A stretch of DNA of 64,000 bases, taken from positions 320,784,283 through 320,848,282 of the forward strand of contig OZ010791.1 of the NCBI GenBank assembly GCA_963932465.1. Reading direction: 5' to 3'. The DNA comes from Maratus speciosus (taxonomy: Eukaryota; Arthropoda; Arachnida; Araneae; Salticidae). The notes under the pieces are model-generated. The model was not told the DNA's origin. It saw nothing but the letters and a program-made list of their open reading frames with translations, and did no database searches. A program made the position numbers and the translations under genes. Shown one piece after another: positions 1-8,344 of the stretch; within the stretch, counting starts at the first letter, position 1, and each line of letters begins with the position of its first letter.

Positions 1-364
1 ACCTATTACGATTATCTTTATGAAACAAAGGCTATTGTTTGCGCATTCTAGTAGCTTTGGTTGACACCTATTGAAAAAATGCTGAAATTCTTTTAAATAT
101 GAAAATTGATGGGTGGGTCAAGCCTCCCATATGGTCAATCGTCACTAGTCTCCCCTAAATGATTGTTTTGATTGAATATTTTAAAAACTTAATTAATTGA
201 TTGAACAAAGCAATTTCATGTGACGAAACTTATTCGATTGAATGTGTAAAATATATCATTCGTTTACGGGAATAATACATATGTACACTGTACACACTGT
301 ACATTGTACAGTGTGTTCAATTAATATACCAAAACATTTTGAGGGTTATTAGCGAACATCAAGC
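1..364. other. AT-rich sequence, no gene seen
   Basis: No reading frame of note. A short region of dyad symmetry built from GTACA/TGTAC words lies at about 281-318. Nothing else is recognised. Confidence 0.5.
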
Positions 365-790
365 ATTGCAAAAATTGCACAAGAGCATGGTGTTGCCAAC
401 GACTTATTTAGTCAAAAATGCAGGGAGCTGAACTCGGGTTTCTGTTAAAAGGTTCGAGAAAAATAAAGATATCACATTGCAAATGGGAATTTTGGTTTGT
501 GTAAAATGTGATAACATGAAACGTTCCGGAAGAACAGAGCACTAAATAAATCATTGGTACCGTATGACCTGGCAATCGCTGTATAAAATTTGGAGCATAT
601 ATTTCATGCTGCTATATAGTATCATGAAATATGATGAAATTCAGTATGCAAACAAGCAACATGTCTCTTAAAATTCCCATTGCAATTTGCTTATAAACAG
701 AAACCCGAGTTCGATTAAGGTGGAACACTGTGCACTTTTGACTGAATGAGTGGTTTGCGGCACCATGTTTTGTTGCAATTTTTTTTTTTT
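365..790. repeat. Imperfect inverted repeat (foldback-type element)
   Basis: The left arm (about 368-515) is repeated in reverse complement at about 640-785. Shared words in order include ATGGTG, AGTCAAAA, GAACTCGGGTTTCTGTT and ATGGGAATTTT. The arms are interrupted by small indels, so the element is old. A poly-T run (779-803) abuts the right arm. No target duplication was identified and the superfamily is unknown. Confidence 0.6.
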
Positions 791-803
791 TTTTTTTTTT
801 TTT

Positions 804-1409
804 ATGTCCATGAACAGTCCACTTAGTCTGTCGTTATCTGAACAAACTATATAATTACTTCACATCCATTCAAGAAGAGGCATACAGAAATAAACTTTAA
901 TTGTTGAAAAAATTAATTTTGCAGGTCATTAAATTTGTATAGCATTAACATGCAAAATAATGTTAAACCGGGTTATATGAAAAAACTGCGAAATTTCAAG
1001 TAGAATACACAAATTGGTATTTCATTATGTTCAAGTTGTCTGTAAATTTCATTCTGTTAAAGAGAGAAAAGAAAGTCACCATCATAAAATATTCATTATC
1101 AAAAATTACTGACCATGCGGAACTTAATTTCTGAAAACTTTAATCAAAGCAGATAAGTACAACATTTTTTTTTAAAGATGCAGATATGAGTATAAAGGAA
1201 ATTTAACAAACACCTAAAAACCTCAAATAATCAGCAAATAATTGAACAGAATGCTAAATTCATTTTTAAAAAGTTAAACTTAAAATTACACTATGTGCAA
1301 ATTACTTAAAATATGAAAAATATTTAAAAAGGTATTAAATTACTTTAATATCCTCAGTACTTTCAACTATATACATAGCCTTCGTCAGAGAATACAAAAA
1401 TGCAAGAGT
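804..1409. other. AT-rich sequence, nothing recognised
   Basis: No coding frame, RNA gene or repeat structure could be supported in this stretch. Confidence 0.5.
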
Positions 1410-1458
1410 CTTATTTTCAAATTTCATGTAGTACTACTACGTGAAATTTGAAAATAAG
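1410..1458. repeat. Short hairpin
   Basis: CTTATTTTCAAATTTCA at 1410-1426 is mirrored by TGAAATTTGAAAATAAG ending at 1458, with a GTAGTACTACTAC centre. It is an almost perfect palindrome of about 49 bp just outside the inverted repeat that bounds the BEL/Pao remnant. Confidence 0.8.
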
Positions 1459-1463
1459 GTGCT

Positions 1464-1637
1464 GGTTTTAACGCTTGGTAGTAATTATTACATAAAATTT
1501 AAAATTATAATTAATACATAAAGTGAAAGAGCAACACAAATAGTTTTACCTACAAGCTTACAAGTGTTCATTGAGAACACCTATCGTCACACGGTACGCA
1601 TCAAGTCGATAGCTCAGTTCTTCCCAAACGTTGATTA
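1464..1637 (+). repeat. Left arm of 174-bp inverted repeat bounding the BEL/Pao remnant
   Basis: It begins GGTTTTAACGCTTGGTAG and ends CGTTGATTA. The same sequence occurs in reverse complement at 8171-8344, with similarity stopping sharply at both outer edges. LTRs of a BEL element would be direct repeats, so these inverted copies are not a normal LTR pair. They could be terminal repeats of a DNA transposon that captured the retroelement, or LTR ends rearranged by inversion. Confidence 0.75.
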
Positions 1638-1901
1638 TTGTTTGTGGGGCCATTGTTGCAACAGCGAATGGCCCCCGGCTGAACACTTAGTTCAGCATCT
1701 ACATTAAACAATTTAATTGACAAATTTTCAGATAACATACTTACATACAGCTACAGATATACAAAAAAATAAGAAGAATGCTGCAATCTAAGAAAGAAAA
1801 TAAAACAAATGAATTGTATGAAAATTAAACAATAATAAAGGTAAATATGAGTAAGAAAAGAAATTAAAAGTTTATGATAAGTTTTTTTAGTGTCAGAGTT
1901 T

Positions 1902-2307
1902 TTAGTCCACTAAGTCCAATTCAAGATTATATAAGAGTTGGACAGGTCGTTTAAGATCGCCTTTTGCAGTCTGTAATACACAAGATCTTATTTTAGAGAC
2001 ACGACCAAATATGAGTTCTTTAACACGACCACACTTCCACATATGCTTTGGGAGCTTTTCATCATGAATTATCACTATATCGTTAACTTTGAATTGAGGC
2101 GATGAATTTATGTTTTTCACTTGAAAAGCAGATCTAAGTTCTAACAAATATTTATTTCTCTACCTTTTTCAAAAGTGGTCAGTAATTTGTTGCTTATATT
2201 TATATTTTTTCGTCAGCAAAATCTTATTGGATTTCTCTTGCGTACAAACTGGTAATCCATAAGAAGGTAAGGACATTAATCGTTTACCAACTAAAAAATG
2301 AGATGAC
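1902..2307 (-). pseudogene. BEL/Pao integrase C-terminal part (3-prime end of pol remnant)
   Basis: The open minus-strand frame 1902-2147 ends pol. It shows the conserved run 'VNDIVIIHDEKLP...W..GRV', which is the DUF5641-type domain that closes BEL/Pao integrases. Upstream on the same strand (2148-2307) the sequence reads as the 'SHFLVGKRL' and 'DHF.KR.R' region but contains stops. The reading frame is separated from the rest of the integrase by the Penelope-like insertion at 2321-5214. The duplicated 13 bp at each edge shows that these two halves were once contiguous. Confidence 0.85.
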
Positions 2308-2320
2308 GTTAAAGGTGATG

Positions 2321-2728
2321 TTAAAAAGCAGTAAACCAACGTTTAAAATGCACAAATAGTGGATGAAAAGCAGCAAACAGCTGTTTCGAATCTACAGCGA
2401 GATTCTTCTTCAGTGCAAGATAGGGAAAAAGGAACAGCGTGCTAGAAAAAGCAAGGCTGAGCAAAATGATAGACAGAGACGCGCTGCCTTATATACCCTA
2501 TGCGGGTATCGAAAGCGCCAGAAACAACCAATGAGAGAGAAGCAGTGGAAACGACTGGGTGGACAAGTAGCGACATCTACCGGAGAAGGAGAGAAAAAGA
2601 AACCAAAAAAGAGGAAATTAAATTAATGCTTTCCAAATACTTGGAAAATCTGGAGTACTAGATAAGTCATTGACTAAAGAGTGAGAATTTTTAATGATGT
2701 GGTAAGCTTCCCAAAAATCAAAATCAAG
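2321..2728 (-). repeat. PLE terminal repeat, 3-prime copy
   Basis: It starts at the target duplication with TTAAAAAGCAGTAAACC and includes the last codons of the GIY-YIG protein (to 2618). It also holds a TATA-like sequence and a hammerhead-like fold. The inverted mate is 4773-5179. The 87-codon frame running through both copies (2363-2626 plus, 4874-5137 minus) is low-complexity and lysine-rich. I regard it as incidental. Confidence 0.85.
2371..2413 (-). ncRNA. Hammerhead-ribozyme-like core in PLE repeat (left copy)
   Basis: Read on the minus strand this has CTGAAGA, then a stem AGAATCT/AGATTC closed by CGCTGT, then GAAAC, then CAGC-TGTTT-GCTG. That order matches the hammerhead core (CUGANGA, stem II, GAAA, stem III). 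Hammerheads are known in PLE terminal repeats. The base after the last stem is C where U16.1 is expected, and no adjacent stem I is obvious, so activity is doubtful. Confidence 0.55.
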
Positions 2729-3805
2729 GTTAGAAGAACATTTTTGGATAATGGTGGCTGAGGAAAAATCGAACCTATGTTGAGAAGTCCAATAATGTTG
2801 AGCAATAGAAGAACGTTTGAGCTCCTGATTTTTAACATAACCTACATGCACTTTTAAACGAAATCTAAGAGCACGTTTAGTCTGGCCAATATAAGAAAGG
2901 CCACACTGGCAAGAGATTTGGTAAATACCCCAGTTGTCAAGGTGATCAACGGGGTGTTTGAGATTTGAAAAAGTGATTTTATTAACAGGAGAAAAAATAA
3001 CATTAAAATCAAACCTTCTTAGGATTTTAGCAACTTGCTGACTAATTTTAGGAAAAAATGGCAACACAACTGAAGTATTAGAGTTGGAATTAGAATGCTT
3101 TTCAGAATGGACGGATTTCGTCAATTTCTTATAAATAGAATCAATAATATTAGAGGAATAACCACGATCAACAGCAATAGCTTTGATGTAATTAAGTTCA
3201 GCACTAAGTAACTGAGGAGTGGAACAAATATTGGTAGCCCGAAAAACAAAAGTATTGAAAACAGCGAATTTCTGGTTAAGGGGGTGAGAAGAATGCCTGT
3301 GAGGTAGGAGACTGACAGCAAAAGGTTTACGAAAGACGGTAGTCTGAAAGCCATTTTCACTACGAATAACAAGGACATCGAGGAAAGAAAGACAGTTATT
3401 GGTCTCAATTTCAGAGGTAAATTGAATGCAGGAATCAATGGAATTCATAATAGAGAGAATATGATTAATATCCGAATTTATTTCAACCAGGACATAAACA
3501 TCATCAACATAACGAACATAGAACGGAAATTTTAAAATTTCAAAAAGTTTGACCTCAAAATAGTGCATATAAATATCGCATAAAATTGGACTAAGAGGAT
3601 TACCCATAGCCAAACCATCAATCATGCGGAAGAAATTACCATTGAAAACAAAAGTATTTTGCGACAAGCAAGCGCGAGTGAGAAGGATAAGTTCCTCGAT
3701 TTCAAAATAGGAGAAATGGAATTCACAAAGCCTGTTCTTGAGGCAATCTAAAGCCCCCTCAACCGGAACGTTTGTAAATAATGATTTAACATCAAAAGAA
3801 ACCAT
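2618..3805 (-). pseudogene. PLE reverse transcriptase (C-terminal half) plus GIY-YIG endonuclease
   Basis: A 395-codon open frame. RT motifs are FDVKSLFTNVP (residues 4-14), GLAMGNPLSPIL (64-75) and the catalytic YVDD (99-102). The C-terminus carries a GIY-YIG nuclease: GIY at 293-295, YIG at 305-307, arginines 314-316, and the conserved glutamate in WEAYHI (366). This RT plus GIY-YIG pairing is diagnostic of endonuclease-positive Penelope elements, which move by target-primed reverse transcription. The methionine at 3805 is internal. The upstream RT lies in another frame (3808-4136), so a single frameshift breaks the protein near 3830. All catalytic residues I can see are present. Confidence 0.92.
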
Positions 3806-3807
3806 CG

Positions 3808-4136
3808 TGTGACCCTGCGGCTTAAAATTATGAAGTTTTTAACAATATCAAAAGAATTCTTAACAGTGAAACAGTTACTGCTCAAAAGTGGGGAAAAAAC
3901 AGAAACTAAATATTTGGCAAGCTTATAAGAAGCTGTACCGATACTAGAGACAATAGGTCTAAAAGTAATGTCAGGTTTATGGACCTTAGGTAAAGCATAA
4001 AACCTGGCACAATGCGCAATAGATGGAATAAGAGACTTCTTAAAGTTAGCAGGAATAATGGAAGAAGACTTGATGGCAGACTTAATAGAGTTAATTTCAC
4101 TAGTGGAAGGGTCTTTGCGGATGTCCACACAAGGAC
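3808..4136 (-). pseudogene. PLE reverse transcriptase, middle part (frameshifted)
   Basis: It contains FYALPKVHKP and the conserved RPIVSSIGTASYKLAKYL segment of PLE reverse transcriptases. The frame continues upstream, once the SINE at 4149-4475 is discounted, into 4488-4771. Downstream it must shift frame near 3830 to join the YVDD-bearing part. Confidence 0.85.
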
Positions 4137-4144
4137 CATCTTTA

Positions 4145-4252
4145 ATTACACTAGATTATCTTAACACAATTATTGTAATTGGTAAACAAATCACATTTGT
4201 TTGTGATTTGTTTACCAATTACAATAATTGTGTTAAGATAATCTAGTGTAAT
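4145..4252. repeat. Perfect 50-bp palindrome with 8-nt loop
   Basis: Arms 4145-4194 and 4203-4252 are exact reverse complements over 50 bases, separated by ATTTGTTT. The first four bases overlap the target duplication of the SINE insertion, so the palindrome forms the 5-prime part of the inserted segment. A perfect hairpin of this size in decaying DNA implies a recent origin. Confidence 0.95.
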
Positions 4253-4475
4253 TTCGCATCCAGCGATTGCTGGAGTTCCATTACCTGAGATTTATTCTGT
4301 TGAGCTGAACCAGGTTTCAGACCAGATGCTGTAATCTTCAAGGTTAGCTGGGTGAAAAAGTTCGACCAGAATCGTCCGGGATAGCTCAGATGGCAGAGCA
4401 CTGGCGGCTTCGGCCAGGAGATCCCGGGTTCGAATCCTGGTCCGGGCATTTTTCGCCCAGTTGGAAATTTACATG
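4149..4475 (+). mobile_element. tRNA-derived SINE with palindromic head, inserted in the PLE
   Basis: A 327-bp insert flanked by the 12-bp duplication CATCTTTAATTA (4137-4148 and 4476-4487). The tRNA-like part begins near 4376. It has a box A match TAGCTCAGATGG and a box B match GGTTCGAATCC. A cloverleaf can be drawn: anticodon stem CTGGC/GCCAG with loop GGCTTCG, T-arm CCGGG/CCTGG. The acceptor stem pairs at only five of seven positions, so this is a SINE head rather than a tRNA gene. The anticodon position reads CTT (Lys-like). Related copies lie at 10082-10530. The tail is TTTTTCGCCCAGTTGGAAA. Confidence 0.85.
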
Positions 4476-4487
4476 CATCTTTAATTA

Positions 4488-4771
4488 ATTGAAGAGATTT
4501 TTCCAAATACGAAGGTTTGTCGAGAAGAACAATCTGACCACCTTTGTCAGCCTTGGTAATGATTAAGTTTGGATCAGAACGCAAATTTTTCAGACATTGT
4601 TTAACTGGATTTTTAAGATTGGGCTTATAAACATTAGAATTGAAATCAACAGTATTGGCAATGAGATGCCTGATGGACTCTTTTTGAGAAGAAGATAGAG
4701 CGCTATGCTTAAAGGCCCTTTCAATAGGAGCAATTAGATTAGGTAAAGAAGGAAAAGCAGAGACAGAGAAA
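4488..4771 (-). pseudogene. PLE reverse transcriptase, N-terminal part
   Basis: An open minus-strand frame with the motif LIITKADKGGQIVLLDKPSY, typical of the N-terminal region of Penelope RTs. It is truncated upstream at about 4772, where the inverted terminal copy starts, so the usual longer N-terminus is missing. It is interrupted downstream by the SINE. Confidence 0.85.
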
Positions 4772-4772
4772 A

Positions 4773-5179
4773 TTGATCTTGATTTTTGGGAAGCTTACCA
4801 CATCATTAAAAATTCTCACTCTTTAGTCAATGACTTATCTAGTACTCCAGATTTTCCAAGTATTTGGAAAGCATTAATTTAATTTCCTCTTTTTTGGTTT
4901 CTTTTTCTCTCCTTCTCCGGTAGATGTTGCTACTTGTCCACCCAGTCGTTTCCACTGCTTCTCTCTCATTGGTTGTTTCTGGCGCTTTCGATACCCGCAT
5001 AGGGTATATAAGGCAGCGCGTCTCTGTCTATCATTTTGCTCAGCCTTGCTTTTTCTAGCACGCTGTTCCTTTTTCCCTATCTTGCACTGAAGAAGAATCT
5101 CGCTGTAGATTCGAAACAGCTGTTTGCTGCTTTTCATCCATTATTTGTGCATTTTAAACGTTGGTTTACTGCTTTTTAA
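4773..5179 (+). repeat. PLE terminal repeat, inverted 5-prime copy
   Basis: The reverse complement of 2321-2728, including the last roughly 33 codons of the GIY-YIG protein read on the plus strand (stop near 4880). A TATA-like GTATATAAGGC at 5004-5014 points outward, away from the PLE reading frame. Confidence 0.9.
5087..5129 (+). ncRNA. Hammerhead-ribozyme-like core in PLE repeat (right copy)
   Basis: Same core as the left copy: CTGAAGA at 5087-5093, a six-pair stem with CGCTGT loop, GAAAC from 5113, then a short CAGC/GCTG stem. Both repeats have it intact. It faces the same way as the TATA-like box about 80 bp upstream. Confidence 0.55.
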
Positions 5180-5227
5180 TATTCCTGCACAAAGGCTATA
5201 ATTGCTATTTTAATGTTAAAGGTGATG

Positions 5228-6443
5228 GTTCAGCATTTTCTTCGCAGAGATAACATAAAGGACGTGAATTGATCACAGCTTCAATTTCTGTAAGTTTTGT
5301 TTCTAGCTCATTATAACTGAGACACGTTTTGCCTAGAACCTTTTTTAAAGGTGTTTTGACTGATCTGACCATTCTTTTCCAGAAGCCTCCCCTCCAGGAA
5401 ACCCTGGAAATTATAAACTTCCATGTTATCTCATTCTTTCTCAAATAATCAAAAATTTCTTGCTTAGAAATTCTTTTCGAAGCATCTTTTAACACCAAAT
5501 CAGCCTTAGAAATGTCTTGGCATTGTCATTGTATATTATTTTGCAGAAACCTCTCCTAGAGAAGAATCTTCGCAGTGCTAAGATAAAGGATTCAGTACTT
5601 AGATTGGTGACTAACTCTAGATGTATCGCTCTAGTTACAGCACATGCGAATACGACAATATAAGCCTTCCCAGTAACCTTCAGAAGTTTTATAATAAATC
5701 GAACCGGCAAAATCGACACCAGAGGTTTCAAAAACTGGTGTTTTGACGATTCTGTCTTTCGGTAAAGGTGCTATTTCCATTATTGCATTAAGTTTTCGAC
5801 ATATCATACACGATCTTAAGACGGATTTTACAAATCTTCTTCCCTTTATTATAAAATACCTTTCACGAAGGTGAGCTAAAGTGACAGCTACACCAAAATG
5901 GTACATTCTTTCATGAGCATCCTTAATTAGTAATTTTACAAAATAAGATTTATTTGGAAGTATCCACGGATGTTTTTCCTGCTCTGTAACTTCAGAAAAC
6001 TGAAGTCTTCCGGATAAAACAAACAAGTTATTTCCTTCTAACTGTGGATTAAGGTTGTATAAAGAAGAATCTTTATTAAGTGGGGTTTTTTGTTTAAGTG
6101 CTTCTATTTCAACTTTAAATGAGGTTTTCTGAGTTTGTTTAATCCAGTACTTTTCTGCTATTTCAATTTCTGATGTAGTTAAAGGTCCTAAAATTTTATG
6201 GTTTTTCGAATTGGCATTATGAATAAAATGCATTATCCAAGCAGTAATATTATACACGCGATTTAAACTACTAAACTTTGCCATATCAAATACTGGTTTA
6301 GGAGTAGAGTTTGATTCGTTACACAATAGTGTTAAATCTGGTTTTGCTTTCATTTCATTAAAAGCTTCGGATCCATTTCTATAGCCCTTTTTGAAGGCCA
6401 CATATCTTCCTGTAGTGATAACCAAGGTGGGCCGCACCACCAT
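5228..6443 (-). pseudogene. BEL/Pao integrase (zinc-binding domain and catalytic core)
   Basis: Three overlapping minus-strand frames (5631-6443, 5489-5731, 5205-5498) give an integrase with frameshifts near 5700 and 5490. The first holds the HHCC zinc-binding region (H..RMYHFG, then CMICR) and the first catalytic aspartate in SGVDFAG. The second holds the second aspartate in IYNDNAKTF. The third reads WRGGFWKRMV, where the family has a catalytic glutamate after the tryptophan; here it is lysine. With the frameshifts and the PLE insertion, the enzyme is dead. The frame would continue into 1902-2307 if the PLE were absent. Confidence 0.88.
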
Positions 6444-6449
6444 ACTTTA

Positions 6450-6951
6450 TTACCCATTAACTTCGATAATTTTTCCCCTCGCGTAAGCAGATCTGCAAGG
6501 TTTTCTTTTCCGGGACAATAATTCCAGTCCTTTGGATCTGTCCATGACTGAATTTCAGTTACACGATTGCAAATAAAGAATTTCCAGTTTGTAGTAGAAC
6601 CCCTAATCTAACAAAGAGTTATTTCTGAGTCGGACCATAACTTTATATTTAAATTCGAAATATGTAATACTTTTTTAAATATTTCCACATTCTAGCGGAA
6701 ACTACTGCACTGATCAATTCCAGCCGTGGAATAGTTAACCTCTTGAGGGGTGCTATTCTACAATTACTCCAAACAAAACTTGTTTGAATTTCACCAGTTA
6801 AGGAAATGGAACGCATATAAGCAACTGCTCCATACCCTTTGGGACTAGCGTCACAGAAAATGTGAATTTGTGAATTTTCAGAAATATTTATCCCATTAGG
6901 AAAATATTTTCGGGGTATTTTAAATCTTCGTAAATGTACAACTTGTGAACA
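6450..6951 (-). pseudogene. BEL/Pao RNase H region, decayed
   Basis: Between RT and integrase the minus strand reads through an RNase H segment: HIFCDASPKGYGAVAYM near 6800-6870 and RLTIPRLEL near 6725. Several stops and frameshifts interrupt it, for example near 6600 and 6660. The order RT, RNase H, integrase matches Pao-type pol. Confidence 0.8.
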
Positions 6952-7704
6952 TCAAGTGTTCCACTCGCATTTCATATATTCGGGTAATTTATTGTCCCAC
7001 TCTAAACCTCTTTGCCATGTTTCTTGCAACAAGGCTTTAATGCGTATTACAAATGGATTCACAAATCCTAATGGATCATAAATTTTCAGTAACATTTTAA
7101 GCACCGTTCGCTTCGTGGGATCATCGATATAACACTCTTCAAAGGGCTGCGCATCTAACATCAAAACATCAGATTCAGTATTCCAGATCAATCCTAGAAC
7201 TTTTAAGATACTACCTGCGTTTTCCTCACTTATACCTAAGTTATCAGGTTCCCACATTTCCCTAAGTTTAATAGAATTTGTTTTAAATTTTCTCAAATTC
7301 ATCCCAACTTCTTTAAGAATTTCAGAAGCTGTAACTGATAAATAATAAGCTTCGTTATCTAAATCTGATCCGGAAATTAAATCATCGACATATAGGGAAT
7401 TATCTAACATATCTACAACACTTGGATGTTGATCTCGATATTTCTTTATATGATGGTTAATTGTGGCAGCCAAAATAAATAGTGAGCATGAAACTCCAAA
7501 TGTTACACGTCTAAATCTTAAAATTTTGAAAAAGTTGTTTGCGTTATTATCGAACCAAAGAAATTTAAGGTAATGTCTGTCTTCTTCGGCTACAGAAAAT
7601 TGAAGAAAGGCCTTTTCAATATTCGCACAAAACGCAGTATTGAATTTTCTGAAATTAATAATAATTTCTCCTAAATCTGGGTTCAAATTTGGGCCACTGT
7701 ACAA
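6952..7704 (-). pseudogene. BEL/Pao reverse transcriptase, main part
   Basis: A 250-codon open frame with Pao-type RT motifs. FGVSCSLFILAATI lies at about 69-82 and the catalytic SLYVDDLISG at 103-112. The first catalytic position, normally aspartate in the DIEKAF motif, reads ANIEKAF (Asn 28), which would inactivate polymerase activity. A short frameshifted gap (7705-7728) separates it from the upstream frame. Confidence 0.9.
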
Positions 7705-7728
7705 ATAATCATTTAATTATTTGTTGTT

Positions 7729-8170
7729 TTATTTTGAGGAAGCATCAAATACCATTCTAACTTTAGTTGTGGGTATATCATCTCGCAAGACAGGTCGGTG
7801 AGGCATAAAATAACTGCTATTTACAGTTTTATTAGAGCATTCTTCCACTATGTTATTGAATTCCTGTTCAATCACAATTTCTTTATATTTCTGCAATAAT
7901 TCCTTATCTTTAAGCAATTTTCGATTTAAGTTAATAAATCGGTTTCTAGCATTGCTATAATTACTTCCTAAATATCTTTTATCATCTCTCCATAATAATT
8001 TAGCTTCGTAACAGTGCTCAAGAAAATGCAAATTGTTTTCGAATTTTTCGATTATCTCTTTATATAATTCAGAAATAATTTCTCCTGTATTCATCCCTAA
8101 AGTTTCTAACTCCCACAATGTTTTCAAATCATTTTGAATAGAATTTTTCGTCTGAACAGAAATTCTTTGC
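7729..8170 (-). pseudogene. BEL/Pao protease-RT linker and RT start
   Basis: This frame contains TLWELETLGM and MPHRPVLRDDIPTTKVRMVF, the signature entry into Pao-clade reverse transcriptase. It stays open to about 8170 and then runs directly into the inverted repeat at 8171. Gag and the aspartic protease are therefore missing, and the element is truncated at its 5-prime side. Confidence 0.88.
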
Positions 8171-8344
8171 TAATCAACGTTTAGGAAGAACTGAGCTATC
8201 GACTTGAAATGTGCCGTGTGACGAAAGGTACTCACATTGAACACTTGTATGGCTGTATTTAAAATTGTTTGAGTTGCTCTTTCATTTTATGTATTAATTA
8301 TAATTTTAAATTTTATGTAATAAATACTACCAAGCGTTAAAACC
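8171..8344 (-). repeat. Right arm of 174-bp inverted repeat
   Basis: The reverse complement of 1464-1637 with scattered mismatches. Outside it, 8345 onward shows no similarity to the sequence left of 1464. Confidence 0.75.

Larger units (their letters stand above)
2321..5214 (-). mobile_element. Penelope-like element (PLE) inserted in BEL/Pao integrase
   Basis: A minus-strand PLE of about 2.9 kb with reverse transcriptase and GIY-YIG endonuclease. It is flanked by the 13-bp target duplication GTTAAAGGTGATG (2308-2320 and 5215-5227). Its 3-prime end (2321-2728) is repeated in inverted orientation at its 5-prime end (4773-5179), the head-to-head terminal arrangement known for Penelope elements. 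The two copies differ at about 2 of 400 bases, so insertion is recent. A 35-bp non-repeated tail (5180-5214) lies outside the right copy. The protein is N-terminally truncated where the inverted copy begins, frameshifted once near 3830 and interrupted by a SINE, so this copy is not autonomous. Confidence 0.92.

Noticed and set aside
2363..2626. 87-codon frame identical in both PLE terminal repeats (mirror at 4874-5137)
   Set aside because: It is duplicated only because the repeat is duplicated, has lysine/arginine-rich low-complexity content, and overlaps the hammerhead-like core. No sign of a real protein.
4376..4449. Free-standing tRNA-Lys gene
   Set aside because: Box A and B and the anticodon and T arms look tRNA-like, but the acceptor stem pairs at only five of seven positions and the position before the anticodon is G instead of T. 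It sits inside a SINE with a 12-bp duplication.
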